Positions 59,341-64,000 of a stretch of DNA of 64,000 nucleotides are shown piece after piece (within the stretch, counting starts at the first letter, position 1; every line of letters starts with the position of its first letter). Below the pieces are notes generated by a model. The model did no database searches. It had not been told where the DNA came from and worked only from the letters and a program-made list of their open reading frames with translations. Origin of the DNA: an uncultured Bacteroidaceae bacterium (GTDB lineage Bacteria; Bacteroidota; Bacteroidia; Bacteroidales; Bacteroidaceae). The stretch spans positions 1 through 64,000 of the forward strand of contig CALUJL010000035.1 of the NCBI GenBank assembly GCA_944320955.1. The letters run 5' to 3'. The position numbers and the translations under genes are program-made.

Positions 59341-60132
59341 TCAGGGCCGTGTGGCGCGTATTACTTCCTGCGTCTTGCGCTCGATGCCCCAGAAGTTGCC
59401 CTCCGGGTCGATGCCGAAAGCTTGCCCGTGGAACGGCAGGGGCAGCGTGCCGACCCATTCGAGGCTGCTCCCCAGGCGCGGGAGGCGCAGGACGTAGCAC
59501 TCGGCGGCATCGTGGCCGGTGCAATAGAAGAGGCTGTCGGCCAGAACGCCGCCGGAGAGGCTGTGGGGCCGCACCTTTTCCACCAGTTCCTGCGGCAGGG
59601 TCCAGGAGCGGAGCTCGCGCCAGTCTCGGTCGAACTCCACGAGTTGCGACCAACTGACGTCCTTTCCCGGCTCTTGCGCCTTGTTTTCGTAGTGCGCGAA
59701 GAAGGCGTACCACTTATCCCCCTGCGGGGTGAGCCAGGTGAGGGAGCCGTGGCGGATGCCGAGGCTGATGCTTCCGGCGTGGGCCATGGTGCGCGTGTCG
59801 AAGATCTCCACGGAGCTCGTCATGGGGAGGCGGGGATAGTTGGAGTGGGCGCAGTAGAGCAGGTGGCCTACGGGCGTGGCGCTGTTGAGGTGGAAGATGG
59901 CTTCCTGCTCTTCGCCCCGGGCCTGCCACTGGCCGGCGGAGTCGCCCTGCAGGGTGTACTGCATGATGCGGCGGTTGTCGATGGCGTAGAAGTAGCGCCC
60001 GTCGGCGCAGGCTCCCTGGCGGGCTGCGGGGGAGTGGAAGCGGGCCTGCTCCCGGAGGCCGTCTCCGCCCCGGGCGGGGGCGGAGAGCGGCAGCAGGAGG
60101 AGCGCGAGGAGGAGGATTCCTGGGGTTTTCAT
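59341..60132 (-). CDS. Exported beta-propeller-like protein of unknown function
   Basis: A 263-residue protein with a signal peptide (MKTPGILLLALLLLPLSAPA). The body has repeated blade-like elements: GRYFYAIDNRRIMQYTLQGD, LLYCAHSNYPRLPMTSSVEI, KWYAFFAHYENKAQEPGKDV, LFYCTGHDAAECYVLRLPRL and FGIDPEGNFWGIERKTQEVI. These resemble a small propeller. It begins 14 nt after the TonB-receptor stop on the same strand, so it is probably its partner, perhaps a periplasmic or surface ligand-binding or hydrolytic protein. No catalytic motif recognised. Confidence 0.7.
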   Translation of the reverse strand: MKTPGILLLALLLLPLSAPARGGDGLREQARFHSPAARQGACADGRYFYAIDNRRIMQYTLQGDSAGQWQARGEEQEAIFHLNSATPVGHLLYCAHSNYPRLPMTSSVEIFDTRTMAHAGSISLGIRHGSLTWLTPQGDKWYAFFAHYENKAQEPGKDVSWSQLVEFDRDWRELRSWTLPQELVEKVRPHSLSGGVLADSLFYCTGHDAAECYVLRLPRLGSSLEWVGTLPLPFHGQAFGIDPEGNFWGIERKTQEVIRATRP

Positions 60133-60146
60133 CGTGCGGAGGGGGA

Positions 60147-62846
60147 TTAGAGTGTCCATTTCAGTCCGAGCTGGAAGCGCTGGCCGTAGTATTCGGTCTG
60201 CTGGATGCGGGAGTAGGACTCGCCGGGCTTGCCGAGGTATTCCTTGGCGGCCTGGTCGGTGATGTTGTTGACCTGGAAGGAGGCCACGAGCCCTTTCCAC
60301 AAGCGCTTGGAGATGACGACGTCCATGTGTATCTCCCGGCCGTAATACTGGTCGTTCTGTTCGTTTTCGCCTATGGAGAAGAGCATGCTGGAGCGGAACG
60401 TGTTGGTGAAGGCGAAGGACCATCCGTTCCGTTCGCTCTCGTAGAAGAGGGAGATGTTGCCCGTGTGTTCCGGGCTGCTGCTCATGGTGAGTTCGCGTCC
60501 GCCGAAGGAAGAGGTGGAGTGGGTATAGGTATAGTTGGCGTAGATGCCCATGTCGCGCAGGAAGGGGACGGAGAGATACTTGAACTGGTGGTTGAGCGCG
60601 ATCTCCGCGCCCCATATCTTGGACGATTCCGTATTGACGGGGCGCGTTACCTCGAAGAGTTCTCCGTCGATCCGCTGGTAGCCGGTGGTGGAAGTGATGT
60701 CGTCGTTGATGCGTTTGAGGTAGACTCCGGCCGTCAGCATGCCCAGATTGTTCGTATAGTGCTCGAAGAGCAGGTCGAAGGAGTGGGCGTATGCGGCTTT
60801 CAGGCCGGGATTTCCCTCGTCGATGGTGAGCGACTGGTCGTCGCGGTCGTAGTAAGGCACGAGATCGGAGTAGTCCGGGCGGCGGAGTCCTGTGCTGTAG
60901 GCCAGTTTGATGTTGGACTTCCGGTCGAGGTTGTAGACGAGGTTGACGCTGGGCAGGAGGTTGCCGTAGGAAGCGCTTCCCTCGCGGTTGTCGGAGAGGT
61001 GGAGATTGTCGTCGGCGGTATGCTCGTAGCGCACGCCCACTACCGAGGTCAGGTTCCTCAGCCACTTGATTTCGCCCATGAGGTAGGCGCTCCACACGGT
61101 TTCCTTGGCGCGGTAGCTGGCCGGATCTATGGGGTCGTCCAGTGTGTACTCCGCGACGGGGACGGTGCCGTAGCCCTCTTCGGACTTGATGCCGATGAAT
61201 CCGAAACCGCCGTCGGGGAGGGTGGCGTTGCGGCCCTGCCCGTCGATTGCCCCGGTGTAGGAGAGGCTGGTGTATTCCTTCCGCTTATGGAGCCATTTTG
61301 CGCCGAACTTTAGGTTGCTCTCCTGGCGGAGGAAGGCGAAGGGGAGCGTCAGGTCGAGACGGAAGCTGTTGTCCCGGTCTTCCATCTTCTCGTAACTCGT
61401 CGTGGCGGAAGAGAGCGTCAGCGGGTCGCCCTGCGGGAGCAGTACGCGGGTGCCGGCCAGCGCGGCTTTGGCCTCGTTGGAGAGGGAGGAGAGGTCGAGG
61501 CCTTTCCGCTGGAAGCGGTAGTTGGTCTGGTCGGGCTCGTCCATGTTTGAGTGGATGTTGCTGTAGGTGTACTCGATTTTCAGCCTGTCCAGGCGGTGTT
61601 CGCCGCTCACCTGGAGCAGGGAGGTATTGATTTTCTCGATCCGGTTTCTCGTTTCGCGGCGGAGGGTGGCATCGGCGGGGTCTTCCATGAGGAAGTCTGC
61701 GCGGCGGCGTATCTCGTTGTCGTTAAATTGGTTGTAGGAGTAGAGCACGCGCAGCTTGTTTCGCTCGTCGAAGCGGAAGTCCGGGCTGACGATCAGCCCG
61801 TAGCGGATGCGGCGGACGTCGTAGTCGTTCCAGCGTTTGGACTCGATGTCGCGGCTGTCGCCGCTGTAGGTATATTGGTTCAGTATGGAGCCGATGTTGG
61901 TCTGGTCGTAGCTTCCGCTCACGAGGAGGCCCAGTTTGTCGCCGAAGTACCGCTGCCCGTAGAGAACCGAGGCGTGTCCGAGCCCTTTGCCCCAGTGGTT
62001 GAAGTCGGAGTGCTGCAGGTTGTAGCCGCCCTGCACGGCCGCTCCGAGATAGAGCTTGTTCGGCGCTTCCTTGAGGTTGAGGTTTACGGTGCCTCCTATG
62101 GCATCGGCGTCCATGTCGGGCGTGCTGCTCTTGCTGACCTCCATGGTCTGCATCAGGTCGGTCAGGAGCAATCCCATGCCGGTGCCGCGCTCGTCGTCTT
62201 TGTCGGGGCTGGGGATGCGGGCTCCGTTTATCTGGATGGAGTTGTACTGCGGGGCGAGTCCGCGGATCATGACGTACTCTCCCTCGCCCTGGTCGCGGGT
62301 GATGGAGATGCCCGGTATGCGCTGGAGCGACTCGGCCGCATTGCGGTCGGGAAACTTGCTGCTCTGTTCGAAATCGACGATGTTTACGATGTTCAGGGCG
62401 TTCTTCTGTTGGTTGAGGGCCTTGGCCTGCCCGCGGCTCATGCTGCCGTAGACGACGAAGTCTTTCAGCTGTTCGGCGTGTTCGTCCATGACGATGGCCA
62501 GTTTCTTCGGACTGTCGTGGAGCGTGATGCTCTCGTTGTGGGGCGTATAGCCGAGGAAAGCTACGCTCAGCCGGTAGGTTCCCGGGCGGAGGCCGCTGAA
62601 GAGGAATTTGCCTTCGGCGTCGCTCTGTGCCGAGAGGTGCTTGCCGCCGGGGGCGACGAGGGTGAGTGATGCGGCGGGGAGGGGCGTGTTTGCTCCGTCG
62701 GTCACGATGCCGTAGATTTCCAGCATCGGGGTTTTGCCGGGTTCTTCGGTGGGAACTGGTGTGCTGGGGAGCGGAGTTCCGTTGCTGGCTGCGGGCAGCG
62801 CGAGCAGTGCGGCAAGGGAGAGCCTTGCGAGTGTCGTGAATTTCAT
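60147..62846 (-). CDS. TonB-dependent receptor with N-terminal CarboxypepD_reg-like domain
   Basis: An 899-residue outer-membrane receptor: signal peptide (MKFTTLARLSLAALLALPAA), a carboxypeptidase-regulatory-like domain (IYGIVTDGANTPLPAASLTL to YRLSVAFLGYTPHNES), a plug (NIVNIVDFEQSSKFPDRNAA, RIPGISITRDQGEGEYVMIR, GGTVNLNLKEAP) and a barrel ending YYGQRFQLGLKWTL. This architecture resembles receptors that take up organic compounds independently of a SusD partner, and no SusD gene is adjacent. The following gene at 59341 is likely co-transcribed. Confidence 0.92.
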   Translation of the reverse strand: MKFTTLARLSLAALLALPAASNGTPLPSTPVPTEEPGKTPMLEIYGIVTDGANTPLPAASLTLVAPGGKHLSAQSDAEGKFLFSGLRPGTYRLSVAFLGYTPHNESITLHDSPKKLAIVMDEHAEQLKDFVVYGSMSRGQAKALNQQKNALNIVNIVDFEQSSKFPDRNAAESLQRIPGISITRDQGEGEYVMIRGLAPQYNSIQINGARIPSPDKDDERGTGMGLLLTDLMQTMEVSKSSTPDMDADAIGGTVNLNLKEAPNKLYLGAAVQGGYNLQHSDFNHWGKGLGHASVLYGQRYFGDKLGLLVSGSYDQTNIGSILNQYTYSGDSRDIESKRWNDYDVRRIRYGLIVSPDFRFDERNKLRVLYSYNQFNDNEIRRRADFLMEDPADATLRRETRNRIEKINTSLLQVSGEHRLDRLKIEYTYSNIHSNMDEPDQTNYRFQRKGLDLSSLSNEAKAALAGTRVLLPQGDPLTLSSATTSYEKMEDRDNSFRLDLTLPFAFLRQESNLKFGAKWLHKRKEYTSLSYTGAIDGQGRNATLPDGGFGFIGIKSEEGYGTVPVAEYTLDDPIDPASYRAKETVWSAYLMGEIKWLRNLTSVVGVRYEHTADDNLHLSDNREGSASYGNLLPSVNLVYNLDRKSNIKLAYSTGLRRPDYSDLVPYYDRDDQSLTIDEGNPGLKAAYAHSFDLLFEHYTNNLGMLTAGVYLKRINDDITSTTGYQRIDGELFEVTRPVNTESSKIWGAEIALNHQFKYLSVPFLRDMGIYANYTYTHSTSSFGGRELTMSSSPEHTGNISLFYESERNGWSFAFTNTFRSSMLFSIGENEQNDQYYGREIHMDVVISKRLWKGLVASFQVNNITDQAAKEYLGKPGESYSRIQQTEYYGQRFQLGLKWTL

Positions 62847-63002
62847 AATAAAGTCGGGTATATGGGTAGTAGTTGTTGTCCCTGTTGCTTGCGGAGGGCA
62901 AAGTACGGTGCGCGGTGTGACAAAAGGGTTGCCGGGCGGTTACGATTCGGTTCCGTTTCCGCCCTGCGAGGGGAAAAGGGGGGCGTTGCCTGCCGGTTTC
63001 CG

Positions 63003-63090
63003 CTTTCCCCTGCGGCTTTCGGGAAAAAGCGGCAGCACTTCCCGGAAAAACCGCTGGGACTTTTTCCGGAAAGTGCTGTATGGATTTGTG
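63003..63090. repeat. 22-nt tandem array 10 (two strong, two weak units)
   Basis: Units start at 63003 (weak), 63025, 63047 and 63069 (weak); AAAAGCGGCAGCACTTCCCG and AAAACCGCTGGGACTTTTTC are the clear ones, in opposite senses. The array lies in the 356-bp gap between the TonB receptor gene and the glyS terminator. The rest of the gap is GC-rich with no gene seen. Confidence 0.82.
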
Positions 63091-63131
63091 ACGGGTGCCG
63101 CATGGGTCGGCGGCGCGGCCTGCAGGGTACG

Positions 63132-63164
63132 AAAAAAGCCTGCCGTGCGGGGCGCGGCAGGCTT
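63132..63164 (-). terminator. Terminator of glyS
   Basis: On the minus strand, a perfect 10-bp stem AAGCCTGCCG/CGGCAGGCTT with a 9-nt loop is followed by TTTT. It lies 39 nt beyond the glyS stop. Confidence 0.88.
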
Positions 63165-63202
63165 ATGGGGAGAGGGGAGGGCGGCGGTGCGCCCTGCCCG
63201 GT

Positions 63203-64000
63203 TCAGAGCTTCTGGAGCAGGGAGGTGATGCTGACCTTCTCCTCGATGGCGGGCAGGAGGCTGGCGATGGGCAGGCGCTCCTGCTGCATGGTGTCGCGGT
63301 GGCGCAGCGTGACGGTATCGTCTTGGAGCGACTGGTGGTCGACGGTTATGCAGTAAGGCGTGCCGATGGCGTCCTGGCGGCGGTAGCGTTTGCCGATGGA
63401 GTCCTTCTCGTCGTACTGGCAGTTGAAGTGGAATTTCATTGTGTCCATGATGGCGCGCGCCTTTTCGGGCAGGCCGTCTTTCTTGACGAGCGGGAGAATG
63501 GCGAGTTTCACGGGCGCCAGCGCTGCCGGCAGGTGCAGGACGGTGCGGAGTTCCCCGTTTTCGAGCTTTTCCTCTTCATAGGATCCGCAGAGGACGGAGA
63601 GGAACATGCGGTCCACGCCGATACTTGTCTCGATAACGTAGGGCGTGTAGCTCTCGTTCGTCTCGGGGTCGAAGTATTTGATGCTCTTGCCGCTGTATTT
63701 CTCGTGCTGCGAGAGGTCGAAGTCGGTGCGCGAGTGGATGCCTTCGACCTCCTTGAAGCCGAAAGGCATGAGGAATTCGATGTCCGTGGCGGCGTTGGCG
63801 TAGTGGGCCAGCTTCTCGTGGTCGTGATAGCGGTAGTGGTCTTGGCCGAAACCGAGGGCCTCGTGCCATTTCAGGCGCGTTTCTTTCCATTTGCGGAACC
63901 ATTCGAGCTCGCTGCCGGGGCGCACGAAGAACTGCATCTCCATCTGTTCGAACTCGCGCATGCGGAAGATGAACTGCCGCGCTACAATCTCGTTGCGGAA
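63203..64000 (-). CDS. glyS: Glycine--tRNA ligase (3' part; 5' end beyond the window)
   Basis: The last 265 residues of a class II, eukaryote-like homodimeric glycyl-tRNA synthetase. Visible landmarks are QFIFRMREFEQMEMQFFV (motif 2 region), WHEALGFGQDHYRYHDHEKL, ATDIEFLMPFGFKEVEGIHS, YVIETSIGVDRMFLSVL (motif 3 region) and the anticodon-binding domain (LAPVKLAILPLVKKDGLPEK). The frame is open to the window edge. Confidence 0.95.
   Translation of the reverse strand, partial: FRNEIVARQFIFRMREFEQMEMQFFVRPGSELEWFRKWKETRLKWHEALGFGQDHYRYHDHEKLAHYANAATDIEFLMPFGFKEVEGIHSRTDFDLSQHEKYSGKSIKYFDPETNESYTPYVIETSIGVDRMFLSVLCGSYEEEKLENGELRTVLHLPAALAPVKLAILPLVKKDGLPEKARAIMDTMKFHFNCQYDEKDSIGKRYRRQDAIGTPYCITVDHQSLQDDTVTLRHRDTMQQERLPIASLLPAIEEKVSITSLLQKL

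Overview
The window is chromosomal DNA from a GC-rich member of the Bacteroidales (phylum Bacteroidota). This rests on promoters of the TTTG-N19/21-TAnnTTTG type, type V (Mfa/Fim) pilus genes with DUF3575 and DUF3868 partners, a C-terminal T9SS-like sorting region, SRPBCC and GH3-family genes typical of the order, TonB-dependent receptors, and the rpsF-rpsR-rplI, rfbA-rfbB and pyrE-SRPBCC-argH neighbourhoods. I cannot name the genus.

Layout. 1-119 is the tail of an upstream gene. 300-11302 is a surface-polysaccharide locus on the + strand: a Wzx-type flippase, two separate pairs of an FrhB-like iron-sulfur protein plus a polysaccharide pyruvyl transferase-like protein, an EpsG-type polymerase and four glycosyltransferases. 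The polymerase and its neighbour are distinctly AT-rich. 11406-13015 is a three-gene, AT-rich accessory cassette (TIGR04255-like protein, small acidic protein, unknown protein with a TQSCDL motif). 13141-16590 is a minus-strand housekeeping run (GNAT, thiL, purine nucleoside phosphorylase, lpxK). 16967-29186 is mostly housekeeping: CYTH protein, MgtC/DUF4010 membrane protein, polysaccharide deacetylase-like protein, pckA, ribD, prmC-recX-comF, pyrE-SRPBCC-argH-lipoprotein. A tRNA-Leu(TAA) follows, with a decayed higBA toxin-antitoxin pair directly against its 3' end. 30246-34883 holds an outer-membrane barrel protein and a large TPR protein. 35504-53631 is a type V pilus operon that runs straight into a 3979-residue beta-helix adhesin of about eight repeated modules, closed by a strong terminator. 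53796-57145 (minus) holds ribosomal proteins L9, S18 and S6 and rfbB/rfbA. The rest holds a GH3 protein, tRNA-Leu(TAG), a beta-propeller-like/TonB-receptor pair and the 3' part of the glycyl-tRNA synthetase gene.

Three signals stand out. (1) A dispersed family of degenerate tandem arrays with a strict 22-nt period (core like AAAAGCGGCAGCGCTTTT, near-palindromic) occurs ten times between 16.7 and 63.1 kb. Eight arrays are intergenic, mostly beside promoters, and one of them sits in the leader of a tRNA transcript. Two lie inside conserved genes, where they add in-frame loops to RibD and PrmC. (2) The pilus operon is directly linked to the giant modular adhesin, one whole module of which has a very different base composition, which suggests module replacement. 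A nine-C homopolymer lies upstream of the operon promoter. (3) The TIGR04255-like three-gene cassette beside the capsule locus is a candidate uncharacterised accessory system.

Functionally the window is dominated by cell-surface variation (polysaccharide, pili, adhesin) embedded in core metabolism. All calls are by eye; no database search was run.
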